A stretch of 64,000 nucleotides of DNA from a virus (IMGVR_UViG_3300006925_000008:33369-97368), one strand, 5' to 3'. Positions 55,783-63,755 are shown, counted from the first letter of the stretch. Translations and numbers: made by a program. The notes: generated by a model from the sequence alone, not told the origin.

Positions 55783-56552
55783 TCATACCCCTCCAACCAT
55801 TTTGGTTTACCGTCAATAGTGAGGGTGTTTGGGTTGTCAGAATAAGGCTCAAGGAGCCGCATCAAATCATTAAATCTCTTAAATCTGCCTTCATCTCTAT
55901 CGTTAAAGAAGTCCAATACCTTTGAAGTCGGATGTTGAATGCCGTAAGGGTTCAATGCTTCCGTTTGATATTTCTCCGGGTTATCAGCCTGAAGAGACCT
56001 ATCAAACTCTATTCCAATACCATCAAGGTCAAAATTGCGTAAGTGTCCCGCACTGTCGGTCCCATAATTTCCTTTATGCCTGTCTTGAATAAGATGTGCA
56101 AGCGCACGATCAGCCACCTCAAATTGTTGATTGACATCCATGTTGCCGCCCCCTCGCATTACATTGGCGTTCAATTTAGGCTGAATTGTATGCTCCCATT
56201 CGGAACCCGGCATTTCAGGGGCTAAAGGATAACCAAGTTGCTCAAGGAATTGAAGAGTTTCTGCTTCATCAGGTTTCATGCGACGGGTCTTGAAACTATC
56301 ACGATAATAATCGTCATCGTGCGGGACCTTAACAACAAAGTCTTCGCTCCATGGGTGTTCAAACACATGAGTTTTTGACCCGCTATTTAGAAAACCCTCT
56401 ATGTCCTCTTTATATTCGTCATCATCAGTGTCCCACTGTTCAATGAAAGGCATTTCATCCTCTTCAACAGGCCCTATGTCTCTAACTTCATCACGCCAAT
56501 TTGGTGTGTAATTTTTGAGAAGGCTCCAAGCCTGATCGAATGCGTCAACCAA
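55779..56552 (-). CDS. Tagged kinase-like protein (257 aa)
   Basis: TTG start at 56552, with AAGGAGG seven bases upstream. Starts MVDAFDQAWSLLKNYT (tag). Later DFVVKVPHD (Lys75 in a VVKV strand), EAETLQFLEQLGYPL (helix C-like), LIQDRHKGNYG (Asp157...Asn162, catalytic-loop pattern) and NFDLDG (174-178, metal-binding pattern) make a protein-kinase-like fold likely. An upstream in-frame extension is not needed. Could phosphorylate host targets. Confidence 0.68.
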   Translation of the reverse strand: MVDAFDQAWSLLKNYTPNWRDEVRDIGPVEEDEMPFIEQWDTDDDEYKEDIEGFLNSGSKTHVFEHPWSEDFVVKVPHDDDYYRDSFKTRRMKPDEAETLQFLEQLGYPLAPEMPGSEWEHTIQPKLNANVMRGGGNMDVNQQFEVADRALAHLIQDRHKGNYGTDSAGHLRNFDLDGIGIEFDRSLQADNPEKYQTEALNPYGIQHPTSKVLDFFNDRDEGRFKRFNDLMRLLEPYSDNPNTLTIDGKPKWLEGYE

Positions 56553-57381
56553 AGAACCGCCTCCTTCGTAATTCATCCATGATACCCTGATGCTCCATGC
56601 CTTCGACAAGCATTGCACCATACTCTTGTTGAGTATTGGGGGGATTGCTTTCTGAATAATACATTGGCTCATATCCCTCGTCTTCAAACTCCATCTCTCG
56701 GTTTTCCTTTAGTGGGCTGAATACCGCCTGATGTCCTTCTTCATGAGCAATGCTGTCAATGATTCTTCTGATCGTGTCCTCTTCATTCATTCCATGATAC
56801 CATGGGTGAGATAAATTAACACCAGTGTAATAATCACGCTCTTTAGAGTCATAATGCGGGTCTAGTCTCATAGAATCCCACCTTCCGGCTGACCCGTCCG
56901 GGTCATCGGTCCCATAATAGAAGTTTGACTTGAGCAAAGTCCAAGCGGTGTCGAAGGCGGTCATAGGTTCACCTGCTAATTTTTCTTGCCAATCATCACT
57001 ATGGGCTTCATCAATATGAAAATCGCCTATTTCGTCTATTTTTGATTCGGGATTGGGGATGAAAATGCGAGCGTGTTTTGGGTCTTTTGGATTCTTTCTT
57101 TTTCTTGATAGGTTTTGTAAATCCTCTTGATAATCAGCCATAGCCTGTTTAGCACCGACATATTCCCCCTTTTCATCGGCTAAACGGTTTGTGCCAATGT
57201 GTGTCCTCTCCATCGATTGTGGTTTGTCGCTATTCGGCATTAAAACCTCAATCGGTTCAGCAACATGAAACCAACGCTGAAATCTATTGAAATCACCATC
57301 TCCCTGATCGTATGCTTCTTGAAGTGTTTTTGCGGTGGCATCCTCTTCGCCTTTGCGCCAAGCGGTGTCAAAGTCGGTCAT
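56545..57381 (-). CDS. Two tagged modules in one frame; second is HExxH metallopeptidase-like (278 aa)
   Basis: First module starts MTDFDTAWRKGEEDA (degenerate tag, ATG 57381 overlapping the previous stop). At residue 140 a full tag restarts: MTAFDTAWTLLKSNFYYG. The second module has HEEGH (213-217) and EYGAMLVEGMEH, a gluzincin-like pattern. The junction ATG at 56964 has GGTGA four bases upstream, so the second part may also be translated separately. A lost stop codon between two genes would explain this. Confidence 0.75.
   Translation of the reverse strand: MTDFDTAWRKGEEDATAKTLQEAYDQGDGDFNRFQRWFHVAEPIEVLMPNSDKPQSMERTHIGTNRLADEKGEYVGAKQAMADYQEDLQNLSRKRKNPKDPKHARIFIPNPESKIDEIGDFHIDEAHSDDWQEKLAGEPMTAFDTAWTLLKSNFYYGTDDPDGSAGRWDSMRLDPHYDSKERDYYTGVNLSHPWYHGMNEEDTIRRIIDSIAHEEGHQAVFSPLKENREMEFEDEGYEPMYYSESNPPNTQQEYGAMLVEGMEHQGIMDELRRRRFFG
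56560..56566 (-). promoter_or_regulatory. Ribosome site deciding the TTG start of the kinase-like gene
   Basis: Minus-strand AAGGAGG lies seven bases before TTG 56552. It places the start so that the product begins with the same tag as its neighbours, instead of at an upstream ATG 45 codons earlier. Confidence 0.7.
56929..56964 (-). other. Internal cargo tag with own start codon
   Basis: Residues 140-151 read MTAFDTAWTLLK, identical in style to N-terminal tags. It marks the junction of two modules within one open frame. Confidence 0.65.
56969..56973 (-). promoter_or_regulatory. Ribosome site for the internal start
   Basis: Minus-strand GGTGA four bases before the ATG at 56964. It is consistent with a second translation product starting at the internal tag. 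Confidence 0.55.
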
Positions 57382-58127
57382 ATCCAATCATCCTCCGAAT
57401 ATCCAGCCTCAATAGCGGCCTCTCGTTGCCAATCCTCTAAATCATTCCATTCGCCAAGCATATCAGCCATGCTATCATCATAACCGAGCGTTTCTATAAA
57501 ATCGTCATATTCAGCCGTTCTAAACACATCTCCATCCATCTCATAACTCGGTGGTTTTGGGTTGAACCTCTCAAGTGATTCATTATTCCTGTAAGCAATC
57601 AAGCGGCTTAGAGCGTCTTTTGCGTGTTGCCCTCTTTGTTCACCGCTAAACATTTCGCCTGTTGTTCCACCCAAAGACCCAACTCCTCCAACCCTGTATC
57701 GGCCCTCATCAATGTATTCTTGAAGTAATTCAATAACTCGGTCATGCGATAACCGATCACCCATGTTATCATCATCCATAACACCAATACCGGGGCTAAA
57801 CGGGTCTTCTTGCATTATACCGACTTCGGGTTCTTGAAAATCTCTTGGGTCAATAATGCTGATACTTGGTATTGTTCTCCGCATTGGCGGGGTGGTTTTA
57901 CCTTCTGTATCTCTTCTCCCTCCCTTATCAGCATAAGGAACGGCTGAACCATACAAAGCATAATGCAAAGCAATATCAGGGTCGTTTGAATAATAGCGTG
58001 GGTCATCTCTAAAATCGCCACCGCTATACAACATCTCATCATCACCAATCTGTCTTATTCGGCCACGGTCCGAATAAACATCAATAGGGGCTTTCACCAA
58101 AGACCAAGCGGTATCGAAGGCGGTCAT
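57378..58127 (-). CDS. Tagged ADP-ribosyltransferase-like protein (249 aa)
   Basis: Starts MTAFDTAWSLVKAPIDVY (tag). Residues 30-60 read DDEMLYSGG...PRYYSNDPDIALHYALYG, matching the LYxG / YYS / ALxYA layout of the gene at 54562. A C-terminal acidic segment (YDDFIETLGYDD) is present but its catalytic role is unclear. ATG overlaps the previous stop by 4 nt. Likely ART fold. Confidence 0.6.
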   Translation of the reverse strand: MTAFDTAWSLVKAPIDVYSDRGRIRQIGDDEMLYSGGDFRDDPRYYSNDPDIALHYALYGSAVPYADKGGRRDTEGKTTPPMRRTIPSISIIDPRDFQEPEVGIMQEDPFSPGIGVMDDDNMGDRLSHDRVIELLQEYIDEGRYRVGGVGSLGGTTGEMFSGEQRGQHAKDALSRLIAYRNNESLERFNPKPPSYEMDGDVFRTAEYDDFIETLGYDDSMADMLGEWNDLEDWQREAAIEAGYSEDDWI

Positions 58128-58681
58128 GGTGGTGTTCTCCTAACCATGTATTCTCCTTTGTCATTATCCATTCTTTTTCCTTGATGAGAATACGGTGCTA
58201 TCCCCGCATCCATGTATTGAAACGCTTGGTCGGCTATCCGGTCAAGGGATTGCAGGTCAAATATCCCCGCATCGTTTAATGCGTTGATTAACGAAGCCCT
58301 CTCCAATTCCCCCATAAGCACTTCTGTTCCCATGTCGGACGGGCGTTTGAATGCGGGTATTTCATCGCTTCCATAGCGAAAGGACTTATCCTCTATACCG
58401 TCTTTCATATTTTCACCAAAGTCCCCCATCTCATAATCAATCACAGGGGGATTATCCATGCGCTCACCCCTCCTTCGTTGTAATTCGTGAGCGACACTCT
58501 CCATAAATTGTCCATCGGGAACATCTTGGTTATTCCCCGCATCAAAAGCCCTAAAATCGGGAATGCGAGAACCTCTAAATGCTAAGTTAGCGTGTGCGTC
58601 TGTAAATTGTGGGCGGTCCAAAGGTGTCGGCAACCGCATATCGGTCTTAAGTAAATCCCAAGCGGTGTCAAATGCGGTCAT
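58124..58681 (-). CDS. Tagged protein of unknown fold (185 aa)
   Basis: Starts MTAFDTAWDLLKTDMRLP (tag). Contains MESVAHELQRRRGERM, which looks like a metallopeptidase helix but lacks the second His. The rest is polar with a C-terminal part LINALNDAGIFDLQSLDRI. Function unknown; could be an inactive relative of the HExxH group. Confidence 0.68.
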   Translation of the reverse strand: MTAFDTAWDLLKTDMRLPTPLDRPQFTDAHANLAFRGSRIPDFRAFDAGNNQDVPDGQFMESVAHELQRRRGERMDNPPVIDYEMGDFGENMKDGIEDKSFRYGSDEIPAFKRPSDMGTEVLMGELERASLINALNDAGIFDLQSLDRIADQAFQYMDAGIAPYSHQGKRMDNDKGEYMVRRTPP

Positions 58682-59751
58682 CAGTCATCGCCCCCGTAAA
58701 TCAAGCGATGTAGTCTTTCTTTATCCTTTTTTACCTTTTCAGGTGATCGATAAAAGTCGGGGTTTTCTTCATAAAACTTACCCATGCTGTGAGATACTTC
58801 TCTTTGCATGTCATGATGGTCATCAAGGGAGTTACTGCTATACTCGGCAACTTTCTGTTTCCAGTCTGAATCCTCATTATGAGGGTCTTCATAAATAGAC
58901 GCTAAAGACTCCTGCATCAGTATCCGGCGCATAATGCCGCTTATGTCATCATCAACACTGCCACCTCTCCTTTGGTCGCCAACATAATGCTCTCCCCCTC
59001 TTTCTGCATATTTGTTGGTCCATTCGTGTTCTTCTTCAGGTTGAGTTGTATGACCTAATTCATGGTTAATGATGCTGATAATCCTGTCCATAATGGGAAT
59101 GTCCTCATTATCTCTTAGGTATGACTCTCTTTGAGAGTTATAAGCGTCTTGACTTCGCCTATGCCTCCTCTCGGCAATCTTGTTGTTTGCTCTTAAACGG
59201 TCTTGTTCTTTAGATTGCTCTCGCCAGTTATCGGAGTCATAATCAATACTAGGCATGTCCATCCAATGAGTATATCCCGGTGTTCTTGTCAAAGAGGGGG
59301 GACTTGGATTGTTTTTGCTATATTCCTCCTCCATGTCAAATCGAACATTTTGGGTGATGTTGGGAAGGCTGATCAACATTCGGCCATCACCAAAAAGTGG
59401 TTTGTTATAGTCATTTGATGTCTCACCTCGCCAATTAGTTTTCTGTTCGTAGCCTTCGTCACTATTGGCTTGACCGCTCGGAGTAAAACGACCATACTCA
59501 TCTAAGTAGCGTTCTCGATGTGTTTGATTCTCTTCACCGCCATGTGCGTCTTCACGGTCAGGTTTATCCCAATGAGGGACTTCATCCCAGCCACCATCCT
59601 TATCATACTTGTTTGGGTTTTCTTCGGGGGTATCCTTTAAGCGGTTATACAACCACATCCGCTTGTAAGCAATTTCTTGAGGGGTTTCATTACCCTCAAT
59701 AAAATCAAAATCAGCCTTAAGGAAAAGCCATACTTCATCGAATGCGGTCAA
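58681..59751 (-). CDS. Tagged HExxH metallopeptidase-like protein (356 aa)
   Basis: TTG start at 59751 with GGTGA five bases upstream; the GTG at 59760 is the alternative. Starts with the tag (M)TAFDEVWLFLKADF. HELGH at 230-234 and a downstream QESLASIYEDP (281-) match the 168-aa paralogue. The N-terminal 200 residues are polar. It overlaps the end of the lyase gene by 17 nt. Gluzincin-like zinc peptidase predicted. Confidence 0.76.
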   Translation of the reverse strand: MTAFDEVWLFLKADFDFIEGNETPQEIAYKRMWLYNRLKDTPEENPNKYDKDGGWDEVPHWDKPDREDAHGGEENQTHRERYLDEYGRFTPSGQANSDEGYEQKTNWRGETSNDYNKPLFGDGRMLISLPNITQNVRFDMEEEYSKNNPSPPSLTRTPGYTHWMDMPSIDYDSDNWREQSKEQDRLRANNKIAERRHRRSQDAYNSQRESYLRDNEDIPIMDRIISIINHELGHTTQPEEEHEWTNKYAERGGEHYVGDQRRGGSVDDDISGIMRRILMQESLASIYEDPHNEDSDWKQKVAEYSSNSLDDHHDMQREVSHSMGKFYEENPDFYRSPEKVKKDKERLHRLIYGGDD

Positions 59752-60622
59752 TGACTTCACCGCCTTTATTCTTGATCGCTCTTACTGCACGGCGCATTTT
59801 CATGCCACGAGGCTTATTTTTTATCCAATTAGCCAGTCGCACAGCATCTTTCAGGTCCTTTGACTTAACACCACAGTCGATGTCTCTAGCCTCGCACCAA
59901 TCCACGAATACTTCAGTCGCTAGGTTTGCACCTGAACCGGGAATGAATGGGCAACCACCTAAGCCGCCAATGCTAGTATCAAACTCGGTTATCCCTAAAT
60001 CAACAGCAATATCGACATTTTGATACAAATAAGGGCCATGATGCAGGTGTAATGCGATGTTTTCAGTAATTGCACTGGTAATGTCGTATGCTTTCTTGAT
60101 CATCACCGGAGTGGCAATACCATCGGTGTCGCATAGCACTACGCCGTTGCCGAATTGCATTCCTATTTCGACAGCATTCTTCAAGTCTTCATCGGGACAA
60201 TCGAATGCCATTGAGATATAGACACGCACTTTGCTAGGTTCTATACCCTCCAATGCCAATTTGTATTCTTCAACGATAGAATCTAAGGTCCTGCCATAGT
60301 TTGACATGTTGAATACTTCATTGGGTGAGTAAAATATGTTGAATAAGTCAGCACCTACTAACTTAGCACGGTCAACACCACGCTTATTCGGCACTAAAAC
60401 CGACATATTAGCATCTAAACCGGCAACTGCGGCATATACGCTGTCGCTTTCAGCCATATTTGGGACTAATTTGGGATGAACAAATGCACCGACTTCTATG
60501 TCAGTAAGTCCTGACTTAGCCAACGCCTCCACTAATTCCACCTTTTCATCAAATGAAATGCTATGAGGAAGTGCTTGAAGGCCATCTCTAGGCCCAACTT
60601 CAAAGATGGAGACTTTCTTCAT
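59735..60622 (-). CDS. HMG-CoA lyase-like enzyme (295 aa)
   Basis: TIM-barrel lyase of the HMGL family. EVGPRDGLQ (8-16, with Arg12/Asp13), HLHHGPY (His192, His194), and the G-loop GLGGCPFIPGSGANLATE (220-237) with Cys224 and Asn233 line up with the catalytic Cys, metal His and Asn of HMG-CoA lyase; the usual HxHDTxG is changed to HLHHGPY. Start at ATG 60622 (GGTGG six bases upstream). It would split HMG-CoA to acetoacetate and acetyl-CoA, touching the mevalonate/archaeal lipid branch. It has no tag, so it probably acts in the infected cell, not in the virion. Confidence 0.82.
   Translation of the reverse strand: MKKVSIFEVGPRDGLQALPHSISFDEKVELVEALAKSGLTDIEVGAFVHPKLVPNMAESDSVYAAVAGLDANMSVLVPNKRGVDRAKLVGADLFNIFYSPNEVFNMSNYGRTLDSIVEEYKLALEGIEPSKVRVYISMAFDCPDEDLKNAVEIGMQFGNGVVLCDTDGIATPVMIKKAYDITSAITENIALHLHHGPYLYQNVDIAVDLGITEFDTSIGGLGGCPFIPGSGANLATEVFVDWCEARDIDCGVKSKDLKDAVRLANWIKNKPRGMKMRRAVRAIKNKGGEVIDRIR
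59757..59761 (-). promoter_or_regulatory. Ribosome site for the TTG start at 59751
   Basis: Minus-strand GGTGA five bases before TTG. It makes the product begin at the tag, like the neighbouring ATG-starting genes. Confidence 0.6.
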
Positions 60623-61794
60623 ACCCATCCACCTTCAGTATCACGGAAGAAGTCTTCTCCAAGCAATTGGGCAATGCGAGAGTCGGGGTTCTTTTCACTG
60701 AAATCCATCAGGCGTTTCAATGGGACAGCGTTTTCATGAAAGAACCCGTGGACACCCGACGAACCCATTGGGGTGACATATGTCTTCAGGTCGGAGATCG
60801 GATTGCGTTCTTTGCCTTCATACCTTAATTCCAGCGGATATGTATCATGTAATTCAGGGTTGGTCTTATCGCCCCTTCTCCTGTAAATCTGTTCAAACTT
60901 GTATGGATGTGGGCTTGGCGCACCCCACTTGGTCCCTTTCAACTGCCATTTACTTGGTTCCTCATAATAACTGCCGCCCATCACGGGGCGTTGATAAATC
61001 ATATCTCCCTCTTGGTTCTTCCTTCGGATTACATGGTCTGTGTTCCACTTCCCGCCATCTCTCCAAGGCTTTCTGTTAATTGCCATCCTCCGGCCATATC
61101 CGCCCTCGGTCATTTGCCGACCAAGTTTATTCCACATGCCATAGGCTTCAGGAGAATATGAGTCATCGCCTGCCCGACCATAGGTTTGAGCCATGGTCCC
61201 CAGCATATGAGAGCCAATTCCTTGGCCACCCATTCCGGGCAATACGCTCATCTGTGCTACATTGCCATCCAGCGTTGGTGCGCCGTGTCCGACAGTCATC
61301 CATTCTTTAGAATCGGTATCCGCCTCATGGCGTATTGCCGCTTCAAGGACTTCGGGGGCTAATGCCTGTTGCCACGGAGTCCATGCCACCGGCCTCCCGC
61401 TTCCATGTCTAGCAATACGGCGTTGCTCAAGGTGTTGAGGAAACTCGGCTAGACCTAATGGACTTGAATAGCGGTCATGTTTCATTTCACGAAGGGTTGA
61501 TTCAACAGTATCTCGTCCACTTCGACTGTCCTGATAGGGTTCGTCCTCCCATTCGGCATATACATCGGGCCATTGGTCGTATCTCCTATTGCGAAGTTTA
61601 CCTAAACGGTCAATGTTCTCCTCCAAAATTGGGATAACCTTGCCAACAGGCATTTTATACTCGTGCTGAAGCACGCCAGCATCTGAATAACCCATGCTCA
61701 TGTTGGGTCTGATGAGTTGTATCAGGCTTTCAGGGGTCTGTTGAAGAATCGGGTCAGCCTTAATGAGGTCCCATAACTGGTCGAAAGTTATCAT
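60619..61794 (-). CDS. Tagged protein with GNAT-like segment (391 aa)
   Basis: Starts MITFDQLWDLIKADPILQ (tag). Residues 178-200 (NVAQMSVLPGMGGQGIGSHM) resemble GNAT motif A with its Q/RxxGxG/A acetyl-CoA loop. The C-terminal half has basic and Tyr-rich segments (MIYQRPVMGGSYYEEPSKW). ATG overlaps the previous stop by 4 nt. An acetyltransferase is plausible, not certain. Confidence 0.6.
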   Translation of the reverse strand: MITFDQLWDLIKADPILQQTPESLIQLIRPNMSMGYSDAGVLQHEYKMPVGKVIPILEENIDRLGKLRNRRYDQWPDVYAEWEDEPYQDSRSGRDTVESTLREMKHDRYSSPLGLAEFPQHLEQRRIARHGSGRPVAWTPWQQALAPEVLEAAIRHEADTDSKEWMTVGHGAPTLDGNVAQMSVLPGMGGQGIGSHMLGTMAQTYGRAGDDSYSPEAYGMWNKLGRQMTEGGYGRRMAINRKPWRDGGKWNTDHVIRRKNQEGDMIYQRPVMGGSYYEEPSKWQLKGTKWGAPSPHPYKFEQIYRRRGDKTNPELHDTYPLELRYEGKERNPISDLKTYVTPMGSSGVHGFFHENAVPLKRLMDFSEKNPDSRIAQLLGEDFFRDTEGGWV

Positions 61795-63437
61795 AGGCCC
61801 CGGTTCTCCATAAATTGACTAATATCAAAGTCTTTCCCCATAAGTTTGGCCGCATTAGCAACCGCACGGAGTCCCATTGCTTTTCGACTATCAGGGACTA
61901 CGCCAGCCTGATCGTTCACTGAACCAACCATCCGCTGGTCTTTGAGATGATGTCCAAGGTGGCTTATCTCACTTTTAGCATCATTTTGATAACTGTTGTA
62001 TTTGGGTGACAATCGCCTGTAATCTCTAAACAATGCGTCTTCAGACCCCGGTTCCATAGGAATAGAGTCATAATCAGGGTAATAGTCATCAGGGTCGATG
62101 TATTCATCCCACTTGTCCTCATACCAGCGGTTCCCTTCAGCCCCTGTTCTTACCCGGTATCCTCCGCCATATACCTCACTTCTTGGTTCAGCAAAAGCGT
62201 ATTCGTCGGAAAAGTCTGACAGTTTAGGAGGGAATGGGATGCCGGTCAACCTAGCGGTGTGAATCTCATCACCCATTGACATGCTTTCAGGAGACAGGTT
62301 GGTTCCGGGGTGAGCGGCATAATCCGCCCATGCATCCTCGTGCCTGCGATGAACACGGTTCCTTGGACCGTCTTGTCTTCGTCCAAAGGTCTTATTTGCA
62401 TTATTCAGCCCCGTTTCTTGACCTAAATGGGCCGCATACTCGTGCGCCCTGAAGAAGTTATCATCAACAAAGGCCTGCAATGCCGCCCGCTGTTCAGGGT
62501 TTGGCTTGTCATCATTTACTAAGCCATAGTCATCCTTCGCTTTCTGATCAACAGCCGCTTGATAGTGAGCCATCAATTCATCATTAACAGCGGCGTGCAT
62601 TGCTTCGTGGTGTAATGTTTGCTCAACACCCTCCTCTAATCGGTTCGATTCCTCTAAACCACGACCATAGACTCCGTAATTCATCCACCACGCTGGTGAT
62701 GACAGGTCAACGCCATAGAATCCTTTTTGCTGTTGAGGCAATACCTCACGCTTAGGCAACTGCTCCATATAGCGTTCAGGGGTTCCATCCTCGCCGTATC
62801 TCCAACGAGGCATTTCTGTTCGTGAATAGTTTTCAGCACGCCCTGCTTTGGTTCGCAGGTCATGGTTTTTACCGACTGGGACAAAATGCCCCAATGTATC
62901 TCCACCCATTGCACCCTGCATCATTCGCTTGCCATTATCCCTGACAGGCGTTCCAAAGAAGAAGTCCTTAGTGAGCATGTCCCACATGAAATCGAATGGG
63001 TCATCAAATGAAGTCGTGAAGTCTAAATCGGACCAAGGAGAGTCAGGCGGCATGTTCTCACCGCTGATCGGAATCCCATGGTCATCTTCTCTCGGACTCC
63101 ATTTGAAACCGCATTCAGTGCAATGGTCCCAGTTGTCAATGGAGGGACAGGGACATTCACCGCCTAGATAGGTCGGCATCAATGGCTTGTCAGTCATGGC
63201 CTCCTCTTCAGCAATAGCCCTAGCCTCTTCAATAGTTTCAGCATGACCCATTGCTATTGCCTCATCACCTAATTCATACAACTCATTATGGTATTCCATT
63301 GCATCCTCCGGCCATTCCTCACCGTGATTCTGTTCACCACCCATACGCCTGTCCAAAAACTGCTTTGGGTCATCGTTTTCAGCGTCAGAATCTTTCAAAA
63401 AAAGAAAACCAGCAGAAAATGCATTACCGCCGGTCAT
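61791..63437 (-). CDS. Composite tagged HExxH metallopeptidase-like protein (548 aa)
   Basis: I start at ATG 63437 (MTGGNAFSAGFLFLKDSD, a loose tag). An upstream ATG at 63500 would add 21 residues in A-rich sequence. A zinc ribbon follows (CPCPS...HCTECGFKW, 95-112), then a second tag-like segment FDDPFDFMWDMLTKDFFF (144-161), then a zinc peptidase with HEAMH (277-281) and AHEYAAHLGQE (331-341) for the third ligand. It is the first gene of the visible unit, 3' of the repeat region. Confidence 0.72.
   Translation of the reverse strand: MTGGNAFSAGFLFLKDSDAENDDPKQFLDRRMGGEQNHGEEWPEDAMEYHNELYELGDEAIAMGHAETIEEARAIAEEEAMTDKPLMPTYLGGECPCPSIDNWDHCTECGFKWSPREDDHGIPISGENMPPDSPWSDLDFTTSFDDPFDFMWDMLTKDFFFGTPVRDNGKRMMQGAMGGDTLGHFVPVGKNHDLRTKAGRAENYSRTEMPRWRYGEDGTPERYMEQLPKREVLPQQQKGFYGVDLSSPAWWMNYGVYGRGLEESNRLEEGVEQTLHHEAMHAAVNDELMAHYQAAVDQKAKDDYGLVNDDKPNPEQRAALQAFVDDNFFRAHEYAAHLGQETGLNNANKTFGRRQDGPRNRVHRRHEDAWADYAAHPGTNLSPESMSMGDEIHTARLTGIPFPPKLSDFSDEYAFAEPRSEVYGGGYRVRTGAEGNRWYEDKWDEYIDPDDYYPDYDSIPMEPGSEDALFRDYRRLSPKYNSYQNDAKSEISHLGHHLKDQRMVGSVNDQAGVVPDSRKAMGLRAVANAAKLMGKDFDISQFMENRGL
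62964..62999 (-). other. Internal tag-like segment in the composite peptidase
   Basis: Residues about 147-158 read PFDFMWDMLTKD. The Trp-to-Lys spacing is 5 instead of 4, so it is a degenerate copy. It separates the zinc ribbon part from the peptidase part. Confidence 0.4.
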
Positions 63438-63599
63438 AGTTTCCCCGAAGGGGACCCAAAAGAAAAACATTGGGGAGATCGCACGCCAAAAACAGCCCAT
63501 TGCACCCTGTTAGGGCTGACAGCCGTTACCAAAAAAAATTGGGCGTAGCGTATGCGGTCAGCCGCCGCCCCGAAAAGAAAAAAAAAACATCTCCAAAGG

Positions 63600-63641
63600 C
63601 ACGCCAAAAGAAAAAGGGGACAGCCCAGCCGCAGGCTGGGC
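63600..63641 (-). terminator. Hairpin followed by T-rich tract
   Basis: Perfect 8-bp inverted repeat GCCCAGCC/GGCTGGGC (63623-63630 and 63634-63641, 3-nt loop). On the minus strand it is followed by CCCCTTTTTCTTTT, a terminator-like arrangement for transcripts arriving from the right. Confidence 0.45.
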
Positions 63642-63734
63642 ATCCAATCGTGGCACTGGTCGGCTGGTCCAATGGCTGAACGCATTACTGCGCCCCATTG
63701 ACTCGATCATCTAGGCTGAACCCAGCAATGGACT

Positions 63735-63755
63735 GGTCCAGCATCCTGCTGGACC
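63735..63755. repeat. Perfect 9-bp palindrome with 3-nt loop
   Basis: GGTCCAGCA / TGCTGGACC around a TCC loop. It can form a strong hairpin on either strand. Function unknown (possible protein site or origin element). Confidence 0.6.

Noticed and set aside
58124-58681. AHELQRRRGE as a fifth HExxH peptidase
   Set aside because: The second His is missing, so the zinc motif is incomplete.
63434-63685. Minus-strand frame with a hydrophobic run (CLWRCFFFLFG) in the right-hand spacer
   Set aside because: Composition reflects A/T tracts and a terminator-like hairpin; no ribosome site, and it overlaps the real gene start.
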